The notes under the pieces are model-generated. The model worked only from the letters and a program-made list of their open reading frames with translations, made no database searches and was not told where the DNA came from. A program made the translations under genes and the position numbers. A stretch of 64,000 nt of DNA from Bradyrhizobium sp. KBS0727 (GTDB lineage: Bacteria > Pseudomonadota > Alphaproteobacteria > Rhizobiales > Xanthobacteraceae), in the NCBI RefSeq assembly GCF_005937885.2, contig NZ_CP042176.1, forward strand, positions 6,939,501 to 7,003,500, written 5' to 3'. Shown here one piece after another: positions 6,831 through 15,362 of the stretch. Position 1 is the stretch's first letter. Every line of letters begins with the position of its first letter.

Positions 6831-8687
6831 ATGACCGACAATCGCAACACCATCCTGGCCGTCATTTTGTCCGGCATCGTGCTGATCGCCTGGCAGTATT
6901 TCTACAACGTGCCGCAGATGGAAAAGCAGCGGGCGCAAACCCAGACGCAGGCCGAACTGGCCAAGCCGACGGCACAGACCACGCCCGGCTCGACCACCCC
7001 GGGTGTGACACCCTCCGCCAACGCGCCCGCCAATGTCCCGGCGGCAGCAGCCGCCGCCGTCGTCAGCCGCGATACCGCGATTGCCGCCACCCCGCGCGTC
7101 AAGATCGAGACCCCGAGCGTGATCGGCAGCATCTCGCTGAAGGGCGCGCGCATCGATGATCTGTCGCTGGTGAAGTTCCGTGAAACCGTCGATCCGGCAT
7201 CGCCCCCGATCGTGCTGTATTCGCCTTCGAACACCGCAAGCCCCTATTACGCCGAGTTCGGCTGGGTCCCGGCGTCCGGCTCGACCGCGCGGATTCCCGA
7301 CCAGAACACGGTCTGGCAGCAGGAAGGCACAGGCAGCCTGTCGCCGAGCAATCCGGTGACCCTGAAATATGACAATGGCGACGGCCTCACCTTCCGCCGC
7401 ACCATTGCGATCGACGACCGCTATCTCTTCACCATCCGCGACGACGTCACCAACGTCGGCACCGCGCCGGTGACGCTGTATCCGTTCGCGCTGATCTCGC
7501 GCCACGGCACCCCGCAGGTCTCGGGCTATTACATCCTGCACGAAGGCCTGATCGGCTATCTCGGCGCCGACGGCCTGCAGGAATATGGCTACAAGAAAAT
7601 CGACGACGCCAAGTCGGTCGCCTTCAACGTCACCGATGCCTGGCTCGGCATGACCGACAAATACTGGGCGTCGGCGCTGTTGCCCGACGCTACCGCCAAG
7701 CTGCAGGCGCGCTACTCTTCCAACCTCGTCGGCACCGTCAGGACCTACCAGACCGACTATCTGCAGGAACCGCAGACGGTCGCGATCGGCGGCACCGCCA
7801 GCGCCAATGCGCGGCTGTTCGCCGGCGCCAAGGAAGCCAGCGTGGTCGGCATCAACTTCCCGTTCGCCGGCCTCGGCGGCTACAACAAGCAGCTCGGGCT
7901 CAACCACTTCGATCTCCTGATCGACTGGGGCTGGTTCTACTTCATCACCAAGCCGATGTTCCTGGCGCTCGACTGGTTCTATCACCTGGTCGGTAACTTC
8001 GGCATCGCCATCCTGCTGGTGACCGTGCTGGTGAAGTTGTTGTTCTTCCCGCTCGCCAACAAGTCCTACGCCTCGATGGCGAAGATGAAGTCGGTGCAGC
8101 CGCAGCTCGCCGCGCTGAAGGAGCGCTATCCGGACGACCGGCAGAAGCAGCAGCAGGAGATGATGGAGATCTACAAGAAGGAGAAGATCAACCCGATCGC
8201 CGGTTGTCTTCCCGTCGCGTTGCAGATCCCGGTGTTCTTCTCGCTCTACAAGGTGCTGTTCGTCACCATCGAAATGCGCCACGCGCCGTTCTACGGCTGG
8301 ATCAAGGATCTCTCGGCGCCCGATCCGACCAACCTGTTCACGCTGTTCGGCCTGCTCCATTACGATCCGACGCAACTGCCGCTGTTCGGCCATTACCTCG
8401 CGCTCGGCATCTGGCCGATCATCATGGGCATCACGATGTGGTTCCAGATGAAGCTGAACCCGACGCCGCCGGATCCGACCCAGCAGATGATCTTCGCCTG
8501 GATGCCGCTGATCTTCACCTTCATGCTGGCGGGCTTCCCGGCGGGTCTGGTGATCTACTGGGCCTGGAACAACACGCTGTCGGTGCTGCAGCAGAGCTTC
8601 ATCATGCGCAAGAACGGCGTGAAGGTGGAGTTGTTCGACAATATCAAGGCGACGTTCGCCTCCAAGAAGGTCGCCGAGAAGACGTGA
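6831..8687 (+). CDS. yidC: membrane protein insertase YidC
   Basis: A 618-residue inner-membrane insertase that places proteins into the membrane with or without SecYEG. It has an N-terminal anchor (residues 6-24), a Pro/Ala/Thr-rich linker, a large periplasmic beta-domain to about residue 350, then the conserved Oxa1-like core with transmembrane segments near 375-400, 445-470, 520-540 and 555-575. The motifs INPIAGCLPVALQIPVFFSL and FPAGLVIYWAWNN are diagnostic. It belongs to the rpmH-rnpA operon and functions with the SRP whose RNA gene lies at 24.2 kb. Confidence 0.97.
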   Translation: MTDNRNTILAVILSGIVLIAWQYFYNVPQMEKQRAQTQTQAELAKPTAQTTPGSTTPGVTPSANAPANVPAAAAAAVVSRDTAIAATPRVKIETPSVIGSISLKGARIDDLSLVKFRETVDPASPPIVLYSPSNTASPYYAEFGWVPASGSTARIPDQNTVWQQEGTGSLSPSNPVTLKYDNGDGLTFRRTIAIDDRYLFTIRDDVTNVGTAPVTLYPFALISRHGTPQVSGYYILHEGLIGYLGADGLQEYGYKKIDDAKSVAFNVTDAWLGMTDKYWASALLPDATAKLQARYSSNLVGTVRTYQTDYLQEPQTVAIGGTASANARLFAGAKEASVVGINFPFAGLGGYNKQLGLNHFDLLIDWGWFYFITKPMFLALDWFYHLVGNFGIAILLVTVLVKLLFFPLANKSYASMAKMKSVQPQLAALKERYPDDRQKQQQEMMEIYKKEKINPIAGCLPVALQIPVFFSLYKVLFVTIEMRHAPFYGWIKDLSAPDPTNLFTLFGLLHYDPTQLPLFGHYLALGIWPIIMGITMWFQMKLNPTPPDPTQQMIFAWMPLIFTFMLAGFPAGLVIYWAWNNTLSVLQQSFIMRKNGVKVELFDNIKATFASKKVAEKT

Positions 8688-8700
8688 TTCTACCCTCCTC

Positions 8701-8816
8701 GTCGTTGCGAGGAGCGAAGCGACGAAGCAGTCCATACTGCCGCCGCGGATAGGTGGATTGCTTCGCGGAGCCTGTCAGCGGGCGGGCATTCGCCCTACCC
8801 GTTGGCTCGCAATGAC
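8701..8816. repeat. intergenic palindromic repeat, 'ATTGCTTCG' family
   Basis: The element opens with GTCGTTGCGAGGAGCGAAGC and closes with TTGGCTCGCAATGAC, with a central GGATTGCTTCGCGGAGC. A longer relative is at 46390-46540. It fills the yidC-engB gap and contains an in-frame TTG at 8802 that falsely extends engB upstream. Confidence 0.7.
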
Positions 8817-8840
8817 GGCTGGGCCGCCTTCGCGCCCCTG

Positions 8841-9506
8841 ATGGAACCCCTTCGCATGAACGCTGAAACTGATGCGAAGCTGATCGAGCAGGGGCGAAAG
8901 CTGTTCGCCGGCGAATGGCAGTTCGTCTGGGCCTCGCCCTCGATCGAAACGCTGCCGCCGATGGCCAGCATGGAAGTGGCGTTTGCCGGTCGCTCCAATG
9001 TCGGAAAATCCAGCCTCATCAATGCGCTGACCGGCCGCAGCGCGCTGGCGCGTACCTCGCATACGCCGGGCCGCACCCAGGAACTGATCTTCTTCGAAGG
9101 CCCCGACAACGCCGGGCTTCGATTGGTCGACATGCCCGGCTATGGCTACGCCTCGGCGCCGAAGACCAAGGTCGCCTCCTGGACCAAGCTGATCCATCAG
9201 TTTTTGCTCGGACGCGCCACGCTGGCGCGGGTCTATGTGCTGATCGACGCCCGCCACGGCATCAAGGACGTCGACCAGGACGTGCTGAAGACGCTGGATA
9301 AGTCGGCGGTGAGCTATCAGGTGGTGATGACCAAGGCCGACCAGGTCAAGCCGGCCGAGCTGCAGAAGCATATCGAGGAAACCACGGCCGCCCTTGCCAA
9401 GCATCCCGCGGCATTTCCCGAAGTACTGGTGACGTCGTCGAAGAACGGTACCGGCATGCCCGAACTGCGCGCCGCGATGGTGCGCCTCCTAGGTGAGCGA
9501 AGCTGA
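8841..9506 (+). CDS. engB: ribosome biogenesis GTPase EngB (YihA/YsxC)
   Basis: A GTPase of about 221 residues for late large-subunit ribosome assembly. The G1 loop is GRSNVGKSS, G3 is DMPGYG, G4 is TKAD and G5 is TSSKNGTG. The in-frame TTG at 8802 lies in a palindromic repeat and is unlikely to be used. ATG at 8841 or 8856 (MNAETDAKL) is the probable start; 8841 is given. The stop overlaps the next gene's ATG by one base (TGATG), which implies translational coupling. Confidence 0.93.
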   Translation: MEPLRMNAETDAKLIEQGRKLFAGEWQFVWASPSIETLPPMASMEVAFAGRSNVGKSSLINALTGRSALARTSHTPGRTQELIFFEGPDNAGLRLVDMPGYGYASAPKTKVASWTKLIHQFLLGRATLARVYVLIDARHGIKDVDQDVLKTLDKSAVSYQVVMTKADQVKPAELQKHIEETTAALAKHPAAFPEVLVTSSKNGTGMPELRAAMVRLLGERS

Positions 9507-9877
9507 TGTCCCGCACCTCGCGTATCCTGATCGTTCTCGCCGCCGTCATGGGCACCGATGGTGTCGTGCTGGCGGCCGCGGCCGCGCATGGCACCGAGGC
9601 ATCGCGGCTGGCATCGGCGTCATCGATGCTGCTGTTTCACGCCACGGCCGTGCTCGGCGCCGTTGCGCTGGCCGACCGCGGCCTGCTTCATGCGCGGCTC
9701 GGCATGCTGTCGGCCTTCGGCTTCGTCATTGCGGCCAGCCTGTTCGCCGGCGACCTGACCTTGCGCCAATATGCCGGCCACAGCCTGTTTCCGATGGCAG
9801 CCCCGACCGGCGGCACGCTGCTGATCGCAAGCTGGCTCGCGCTGGGCATCGCTGCCGCCTGGCCGCGGCGGGGTTGA
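9506..9877 (+). CDS. DUF423 family membrane protein
   Basis: A 123-residue protein with four hydrophobic segments (about 6-26, 38-57, 66-87 and 95-118) and the early AHGTEA segment resembling the GAHGL motif of the DUF423 (YgdD-type) family. These are small inner-membrane proteins of unknown role. Its ATG shares one base with the engB stop, so it is co-translated with engB. Confidence 0.75.
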   Translation: MSRTSRILIVLAAVMGTDGVVLAAAAAHGTEASRLASASSMLLFHATAVLGAVALADRGLLHARLGMLSAFGFVIAASLFAGDLTLRQYAGHSLFPMAAPTGGTLLIASWLALGIAAAWPRRG

Positions 9878-9884
9878 GAATTCC

Positions 9885-9919
9885 GTAGCCCGGATGGAGC
9901 GAAGCTCAATCCGGGCTAC
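9885..9919. repeat. short hairpin repeat (GTAGCCCGGAT)
   Basis: GTAGCCCGGAT at 9885-9895 and its exact complement ATCCGGGCTAC at 9909-9919 form an 11-bp stem. This simple repeat type is widespread in Nitrobacteraceae intergenic DNA. No U-tract follows, but it could stabilise the upstream mRNA end before argB. Confidence 0.65.
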
Positions 9920-10002
9920 GAATCCGATGATCCCCCACTTTGCGCCCTGCCCGCCAATCAGATAGAACCCCGCCCGACATCTGGAATGGCGAGACCCGCT
10001 TC

Positions 10003-10899
10003 ATGACCGACGTGCCGAATATCAGCCCCCTCGACCAGGCCCGCATCCTGTCGGAAGCGCTGCCGCACATGCAGGAATATGACGAGGAAACCATCGTCAT
10101 TAAATACGGCGGCCACGCCATGGGTGCGGAAGAAACCGCCAAGGCATTCGCCCGCGACATCGTGCTCTTGGAGCAGACCGCGATCAATCCGGTGGTCGTG
10201 CATGGCGGCGGTCCGCAGATCGCGACTATGCTGAAACGGCTCGGGATCACGTCGGAATTCGCAGCTGGCTTGCGTATCACCGATGCCGCCACCATCGAGA
10301 TCGTCGAGATGGTGCTGGCCGGCTCCGTCAACAAGCAACTGGTCGGCTACATCAACGAAGCCGGCGGCAAGGCGGTCGGCCTCTCGGGCAAGGACGGCAA
10401 CATGGTGAAGGCGTCGAAGACGACGCGCACCATGGTCGACCCGGATTCCAATATCGAAAAGGCGATCGATCTCGGCTTCGTCGGCGATCCCGACAAGGTC
10501 GACCTGACGCTGCTCAACCAGTTGATCGGCTATGAGCTGATTCCGGTGCTGGCGCCGCTGGCGACCTCGCATGACGGCCAGACGCTGAACGTCAACGCCG
10601 ACACTTTTGCCGGTGCCGTCGCCGGCGCGCTCAAGGCCAAGCGGCTGTTGCTGCTGACCGACGTTCCCGGCGTGCTCGACAAATCCAAGAAGCTGATTCC
10701 GGAGATGTCGATCAAGGACGCGCGCAAATTGATCGCCGACGGCACCATTTCCGGCGGCATGATCCCGAAGGTCGAAACTTGCATCTACGCGCTGGAACAG
10801 GGCGTGCAGGGCGTCGTCATTATCGACGGCAAGATGCAGCATGCGGTCTTGCTCGAATTGTTCACCAATCAAGGCACCGGCACGCTGATCCACAAGTGA
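10003..10899 (+). CDS. argB: acetylglutamate kinase
   Basis: A 298-residue kinase that phosphorylates N-acetylglutamate, the second step of arginine synthesis. Visible motifs are the nucleotide/phosphate loop IVIKYGGHAM, the substrate loop VVHGGGPQI, and LLLLTDVPGVLD with GGMIPKVETC near the C-terminus. Length fits the arginine-sensitive hexameric class. The ATG at 10003 (MTDVPNISPLDQARIL) matches family N-termini; a longer frame from 9940 does not. argB after engB is conserved in this order of bacteria. Confidence 0.96.
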   Translation: MTDVPNISPLDQARILSEALPHMQEYDEETIVIKYGGHAMGAEETAKAFARDIVLLEQTAINPVVVHGGGPQIATMLKRLGITSEFAAGLRITDAATIEIVEMVLAGSVNKQLVGYINEAGGKAVGLSGKDGNMVKASKTTRTMVDPDSNIEKAIDLGFVGDPDKVDLTLLNQLIGYELIPVLAPLATSHDGQTLNVNADTFAGAVAGALKAKRLLLLTDVPGVLDKSKKLIPEMSIKDARKLIADGTISGGMIPKVETCIYALEQGVQGVVIIDGKMQHAVLLELFTNQGTGTLIHK

Positions 10900-10928
10900 T
10901 GTCTACAGCGGCAACGCGCATACAGGCC

Positions 10929-11054
10929 GTCATGGCCGGGCGTAGCCGTCTGAAGGACGGCGTCGCTTCCGCTCGCCTATCCCCGGCCATCCACGTCTTG
11001 TTTGCTCGTCACGGGAAGAAAGACGTGGATGCCCGGGTCAAGCCCGGGCATGAC
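10929..11054. repeat. intergenic palindromic repeat, 'GTCATGGCCGGG' family, copy 1
   Basis: Starts GTCATGGCCGGG, contains GGCCATCCACGTCTT and its partner AAGACGTGGATGCCCGGG, and ends CCCGGGCATGAC. This copy carries about 30 extra bases in the first half. Related copies lie at 17069, 24412 and 41138. Confidence 0.75.
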
Positions 11055-11102
11055 GAACGGGGAACGCAGCGACGGCCACGCTCCACGCTAACTCGCATCA
11101 TC

Positions 11103-12089
11103 ATGGCGCTGCCAGCGGCGGCCATCTCGCTGTTCGTCTCGGCGGCACCTGCCTTTGCCGATCTCAAACTCTGCAACCGCATGAGCTATGTGGTCGAGGC
11201 CGCGATCGGCATCGACGACAAATCCGCCACCGCGACGCGCGGCTGGTTTCGTATCGACCCGGCGGCTTGCCGCGTGGTGCTGCAGGGACCGCTGACCGCC
11301 GACCGGATCCTGCTGAACGCCCGCGCGCTCGGCGTCTACGGCGCCTCGCCGATCCCGCAGAACGGCGGCGACACGCTGTGCATCGCGCCGGAGAATTTCG
11401 TCATCGCCGCGGCCCGCCAGTGCCGCGCCGGGCAGACGCCGGCGCCGTTCACCCAGATCACGCCGACCCCGACCGACGACGGCCATCTGGTCGCCTACCT
11501 CGCCGAGGACTCCGAATATGACGACGAGCAGGCGCGGCTGGCCGGCATCCAGCGGCTTCTGGTGATCGCGGGCTACGACGCCGCCCCGATCGACGGCGTC
11601 GACGGGCCGAAGACGCAGGCAGCGCTGAGCGCGTTCCTGAAGAGCCGCGGGCTCGCCGCCGACATCGTGCAGTCGCCGAATTTCTTCACCGCCATGATCG
11701 ACGCGGTGCAGACGCCGTCTTCCACCGGATTGACCTGGTGCAACGACACGCCGCACAAGATCATGGCCGCGGTCGCCACCGACGACGGCAAGGCCATCAC
11801 CAGCCGTGGCTGGTATCGCATCGATCCCGGCAAGTGCCTGCACCCCGACGTTACCGGCCAGCCCAGGCAGGTATTCAGCTTTGCCGAAGCGGTCGATAGC
11901 GAGAACCGCACCATCAGGATCAAGGACCGGCCGCTGAACTGGGGCGGCGGAAAAGAACTCTGCACCCGCGAGAGCAAGTTCGAATTCTCCGAGCAGAGCG
12001 ACTGCGGCAGCCGCGGCCTCGCCCCGATCGGCTTTGCCCCCGTCGACATGTCAGGCGGCGGCAAGACGCTGCGGTTTGCGCTGCCGTGA
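11103..12089 (+). CDS. exported protein with two DUF1036 domains around a peptidoglycan-binding-like domain
   Basis: A 328-residue protein with signal peptide MALPAAAISLFVSAAPAFA. Residues about 20-110 and 205-310 are two DUF1036 units, each starting with LxxCN and carrying RGW(F/Y)RIDP and paired cysteines. Between them, residues about 140-190 (GIQRLLVIAGYDAAPIDGVD, then GPKTQAAL) read as a PG_binding_1 type domain. It is therefore probably periplasmic and cell-wall associated; its biochemical role is unknown. The start at 11103 has a weak ribosome site, and the frame remains open upstream through a repeat. Confidence 0.8.
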   Translation: MALPAAAISLFVSAAPAFADLKLCNRMSYVVEAAIGIDDKSATATRGWFRIDPAACRVVLQGPLTADRILLNARALGVYGASPIPQNGGDTLCIAPENFVIAAARQCRAGQTPAPFTQITPTPTDDGHLVAYLAEDSEYDDEQARLAGIQRLLVIAGYDAAPIDGVDGPKTQAALSAFLKSRGLAADIVQSPNFFTAMIDAVQTPSSTGLTWCNDTPHKIMAAVATDDGKAITSRGWYRIDPGKCLHPDVTGQPRQVFSFAEAVDSENRTIRIKDRPLNWGGGKELCTRESKFEFSEQSDCGSRGLAPIGFAPVDMSGGGKTLRFALP

Positions 12090-12116
12090 TGGGCCAACCC
12101 GTCACGCACTCTTGTT

Positions 12117-12213
12117 GTCATCACCCGCGAAAGCGGGTGATCCAGTATTCACTGACGTCAATAATTCACTCGAAGGCCGCGGCGTACTGGATGCCCGCCT
12201 TCGCGGGCATGAC
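12117..12213. repeat. intergenic palindromic repeat, 'GCGGGTGATCCAGTA' family, copy 1
   Basis: Opens GTCATCACCCGCGAAAGCGG, then GTGATCCAGTA, and ends GCGTACTGGATGCCCGCC, TTCGCGGGCATGAC. Two hairpins face each other through CCAGTA/TACTGG. Relatives are at 13005 (half), 15258, 20600 (hybrid) and 32286. Confidence 0.75.
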
Positions 12214-12225
12214 CGTGAGTGGAAT

Positions 12226-12921
12226 ATGATAAAGACCGCCTCGCCCCGCAGCTTCGGCCATGTCGACACCTGGGTGTTCGACCTCGACAACACGCTGTAT
12301 CCGCACCACGTCAATCTCTGGCAGCAGGTCGATGCCCGGATCGGCGAGTTCATCGGCGCGTATTTGAAAATACCCGCGGACGAAGCCCGCGTGATCCAGA
12401 AGGATTATTACAAGCGCTACGGCACCAGCATGCGCGGCATGATGACCGAACACGGCGTGCACGCCGACGACTACCTCGCTTATGTGCACAAGATCGACCA
12501 CTCGCCGCTGGAGCCGAACCCGGCGATGGGGGCTGCGATCGCAAAACTTCCCGGACGCAAGCTGATCCTGACCAACGGCTCGACCGATCATGCCGGCGCC
12601 GTTCTCGACCGGCTCGGCATCGGCCAACATTTCGAGGCGGTGTTCGACATCATCGCCGCCGAACTGGAGCCGAAGCCGGCGCCGCAGACCTACCAGAAGT
12701 TTCTGCGCGTCCACGGCGTCAACCCTGCACGATCGGCGATGTTCGAAGACCTCGCCCGCAACCTCGTGGTGCCGCACGAGCTCGGCATGACCACGGTGCT
12801 GGTGGTGCCCGACGGCGCCAAGGAAGTGGTGCGCGAGGACTGGGAACTGGAAGGCCGGGATGCGGCCTATGTCGATTACGTCACGGATGACCTGACCGGG
12901 TTTTTGGAGAAGCTGGCGTAA
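12226..12921 (+). CDS. HAD-family pyrimidine 5'-nucleotidase
   Basis: A 231-residue HAD hydrolase. Motif I is DLDNTLYP (nucleophile and acid/base Asp near residues 20-22), motif II is LTNGS, and the Lys and acidic motifs are in ELEPKPAPQTYQ and AMFEDLARN. The DLDNTLYP and early helical cap are typical of the SDT1-like pyrimidine 5'-nucleotidase group that dephosphorylates UMP/CMP; exact substrate is inferred. The ATG at 12226 lies just after a palindromic repeat, through which the frame is open without being coding. Confidence 0.85.
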   Translation: MIKTASPRSFGHVDTWVFDLDNTLYPHHVNLWQQVDARIGEFIGAYLKIPADEARVIQKDYYKRYGTSMRGMMTEHGVHADDYLAYVHKIDHSPLEPNPAMGAAIAKLPGRKLILTNGSTDHAGAVLDRLGIGQHFEAVFDIIAAELEPKPAPQTYQKFLRVHGVNPARSAMFEDLARNLVVPHELGMTTVLVVPDGAKEVVREDWELEGRDAAYVDYVTDDLTGFLEKLA

Positions 12922-13004
12922 GCCTCTCCTCGTTGTCCCTGCCGATTGCGCACGGGGGGCGGGGACCCAGCAATCGCAACTATATCGGTTCAACGGCTGG
13001 CGCC

Positions 13005-13041
13005 GCGGCGTACTGGGTCACCCGCCTTCGCGGGTGACGAC
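13005..13041. repeat. half copy of the 'TACTGGGTCACCCGC' repeat
   Basis: GCGGCGTACTGGGTCACCCGC followed by CTTCGCGGGTGACGAC matches only the right half of the repeat at 12117. It is a single hairpin without its partner. Confidence 0.6.
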
Positions 13042-13132
13042 AGGAGAGTGAGCCTTGACTCTCCCCCGCCAAATCCCGAAAAAGCCTCCCGGCTTCGCCC
13101 AAATACCCCACTATCCCCTCGAGGAAATCCCG

Positions 13133-13978
13133 ATGTCCCTGTCCGCGCTTGAATCCACCGTCAACACCGCGTTCGATGCCCGCGACGGCATTTCGACCGC
13201 GACCAAGGGTGAAGTTCGCGACGCCGTGGATCATTCGCTTGAGCTGCTCGACAAGGGCGAGGTCCGCGTCGCCGAGCGCGAGGCCAGCGGCAAGTGGAAG
13301 GTCAATCAGTGGCTGAAGAAGGCGGTGCTGCTGTCGTTCCGCCTCAACGACATGAGCCCGATTCCCGGCGGCCCCGGCAAGGCGTCGTGGTGGGACAAGG
13401 TGCCCTCGAAGTTCGAGGGCTGGGGCGAGAACCGTTTTCGCGATGCCGGCTTTCGTGCCGTGCCCGGCGCGATCGTGCGCCGCTCGGCCTTCATTGCCAA
13501 GAACGTCGTCCTGATGCCGTCGTTCGTCAACCTCGGCGCCTATGTCGATGAGAGCACCATGATCGACACCTGGTCGACGGTCGGCTCCTGCGCGCAGATC
13601 GGCAAGCGCGTGCACATTTCCGGCGGCGTCGGCATCGGCGGCGTGCTGGAGCCGCTGCAGGCCGAACCCGTGATCGTCGAGGACGACTGCTTCATCGGCG
13701 CGCGCAGCGAAGTTGCCGAAGGCGTGATCGTGCGCAAGGGCGCGGTGCTGGCGATGGGCGTGTTCCTCGGCGCCTCCACCAAGATCGTGGACCGCGACAC
13801 CGGCGAAACCTTCATCGGCGAAGTGCCGGAATATGCCGTGGTGGTACCCGGCGTGCTGCCGGCCCGTCCACTGAAGAACGGCCAGCCCGGCCCCGCCACC
13901 GCCTGCGCCGTCATCGTCAAGCGCGTCGACGAGCGGACCCGCGCCAAGACCAGCATTAACGAGCTGCTGCGGGACTAG
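13133..13978 (+). CDS. dapD: tetrahydrodipicolinate N-succinyltransferase
   Basis: A 281-residue enzyme that succinylates tetrahydrodipicolinate with succinyl-CoA in lysine and meso-diaminopimelate synthesis, so it feeds both protein and peptidoglycan. The C-terminal half is a left-handed beta-helix of hexapeptide repeats (for example VNLGAYV, HISGGVGIGG, FIGARSEV). The ATG at 13133 has GAGGAA eight bases upstream; an in-frame extension to 13055 lacks family similarity. dapE, acting two steps later, follows about 100 bases downstream on the same strand. Confidence 0.96.
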   Translation: MSLSALESTVNTAFDARDGISTATKGEVRDAVDHSLELLDKGEVRVAEREASGKWKVNQWLKKAVLLSFRLNDMSPIPGGPGKASWWDKVPSKFEGWGENRFRDAGFRAVPGAIVRRSAFIAKNVVLMPSFVNLGAYVDESTMIDTWSTVGSCAQIGKRVHISGGVGIGGVLEPLQAEPVIVEDDCFIGARSEVAEGVIVRKGAVLAMGVFLGASTKIVDRDTGETFIGEVPEYAVVVPGVLPARPLKNGQPGPATACAVIVKRVDERTRAKTSINELLRD

Positions 13979-14087
13979 AATTGAGGCTTTTTAGGCTACC
14001 GAAAACCGGTTCGGGACCAGCAGAGCGAGATCGAAATGGTCCCGCGCAAGGCTGGCCCGCCGCCAGTTTGGCATGTTAAGCCGGGCT

Positions 14088-15254
14088 ATGAATGATGCTG
14101 TTTCCATTACGCGCGACCTCGTCCGCTGCCCGTCCGTCACCCCCGCCGATGCCGGCGCGCTGGGTGTCCTTGAAAACCTGCTGAAGGCCGCCGGCTTCGA
14201 GCTGCACCGCGTCACCTTCAGCGAGCCCGGCACCGAGGATGTCGACAACCTCTATGCCCGCCTCGGCAACTCGGCGCCGCACATCACCTTTGCCGGGCAT
14301 ACCGACGTGGTACCGGTCGGCGACGAGGCGGCGTGGAGCCAAGGCGCGTTCTCCGGCGAGGTCATGGACGGCTTCCTCTACGGCCGCGGCGCCGTGGACA
14401 TGAAGGGCGGCATCGCCTGTAGCGTCGCCGCGGTGCTGCAATATCTCGCCGACAACGGCGGCAAGCCACGAAAAGACGGTCGAGGCTCGATCTCGTTCCT
14501 GATCACCGGCGATGAGGAAGCCATCTCGGTCAACGGCACCGTCAAGCTGTTGAAGTGGGTGGCCGAGCGCGGCGAGACATTCGATCATTGCGTACTCGGC
14601 GAACCCTCTAACGTGGAAGTGCTCGGCGACTGCATCAAGATCGGCCGCCGCGGCTCGCTGTCCGGCACGCTCTATGTCGATGGCGTACAGGGCCACGTCG
14701 CCTATCCGCATCGCGCCGCCAACCCGGTGCCGGATATTTCGCGGCTGATCGTGGCGATCTCCGACGAGCCGCTCGATCACGGCAGCGCCCAGTTCCAGGC
14801 CTCGAACCTCGAATTCACCTCGGTCGACGTCGGCAACACCGCTGGCAATGTGATCCCGGCGCAGGCGCGCGCGAAGTTCAACATCCGCTTCAACGACAAC
14901 CACACCCAGGACAGCTTGCGCGCCCTGGTCGAGGAGCGGCTGGCGAAAGCCTGCGGCAACCGCATCCGCGCCCACATCAAGTGGGAGTATTCCAACTCCA
15001 ACGTGTTCGTGACCAAGCCCGGCGCCTTCACCGACCTCGCGGTCAGTGCGATCGAAGAGGTCACCGGCCGCAAGCCGGAACTGAGCACCAGCGGCGGCAC
15101 CTCGGATGCGCGCTTCATTGCGAGCTATTGCCCGGTGATCGAATTCGGCCTGGTCGGCCAGACCATGCACCAGGTCGACGAGCGCACCCCGGTGTCCGAC
15201 CTGGAAAAACTGACGCGGATTTATCGCGGCGTACTGGACCGGTATTTCGGTTGA
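14088..15254 (+). CDS. dapE: succinyl-diaminopimelate desuccinylase
   Basis: A roughly 388-residue M20-family metallohydrolase that releases succinate to give LL-diaminopimelate. The metal ligands appear in FAGHTDVVPVG, GRGAVDMKGG (bridging Asp), TGDEEA (catalytic Glu and ligand Glu) and near the C-terminus in the VGQTMHQVDE motif. The dimerisation lid lies between about residues 180 and 295. Two close ATGs exist, 14073 and 14088; the second (MNDAVSITRDLV) best fits the family. It works with dapD upstream. Confidence 0.95.
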   Translation: MNDAVSITRDLVRCPSVTPADAGALGVLENLLKAAGFELHRVTFSEPGTEDVDNLYARLGNSAPHITFAGHTDVVPVGDEAAWSQGAFSGEVMDGFLYGRGAVDMKGGIACSVAAVLQYLADNGGKPRKDGRGSISFLITGDEEAISVNGTVKLLKWVAERGETFDHCVLGEPSNVEVLGDCIKIGRRGSLSGTLYVDGVQGHVAYPHRAANPVPDISRLIVAISDEPLDHGSAQFQASNLEFTSVDVGNTAGNVIPAQARAKFNIRFNDNHTQDSLRALVEERLAKACGNRIRAHIKWEYSNSNVFVTKPGAFTDLAVSAIEEVTGRKPELSTSGGTSDARFIASYCPVIEFGLVGQTMHQVDERTPVSDLEKLTRIYRGVLDRYFG

Positions 15255-15257
15255 TCT

Positions 15258-15356
15258 GTCATCGTCCGCGAAGGCGGACGATCCAGTACACCGTGATGTC
15301 TCGGTCGGTCACTGAAGCCGCTGCGTACTGGATACCTCGCCTTCGCGGGGTATGAC
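15258..15356. repeat. intergenic palindromic repeat, 'CCAGTA' family, copy 2
   Basis: Begins GTCATCGTCCGCGAAGGCGG with ACGATCCAGTA and ends GCGTACTGGATACCTCGCC, CGGGGTATGAC. It sits between the converging dapE and truA genes, where its stems could act as a bidirectional mRNA end. Confidence 0.75.
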
Positions 15357-15362
15357 GGCCGC

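Noticed and set aside
6723..8735. Long antisense frame (about 670 codons) opposite yidC
   Set aside because: It mirrors yidC codon positions, is very Arg/His/Gln-rich, has no ribosome site and resembles no family; a typical GC-rich shadow.
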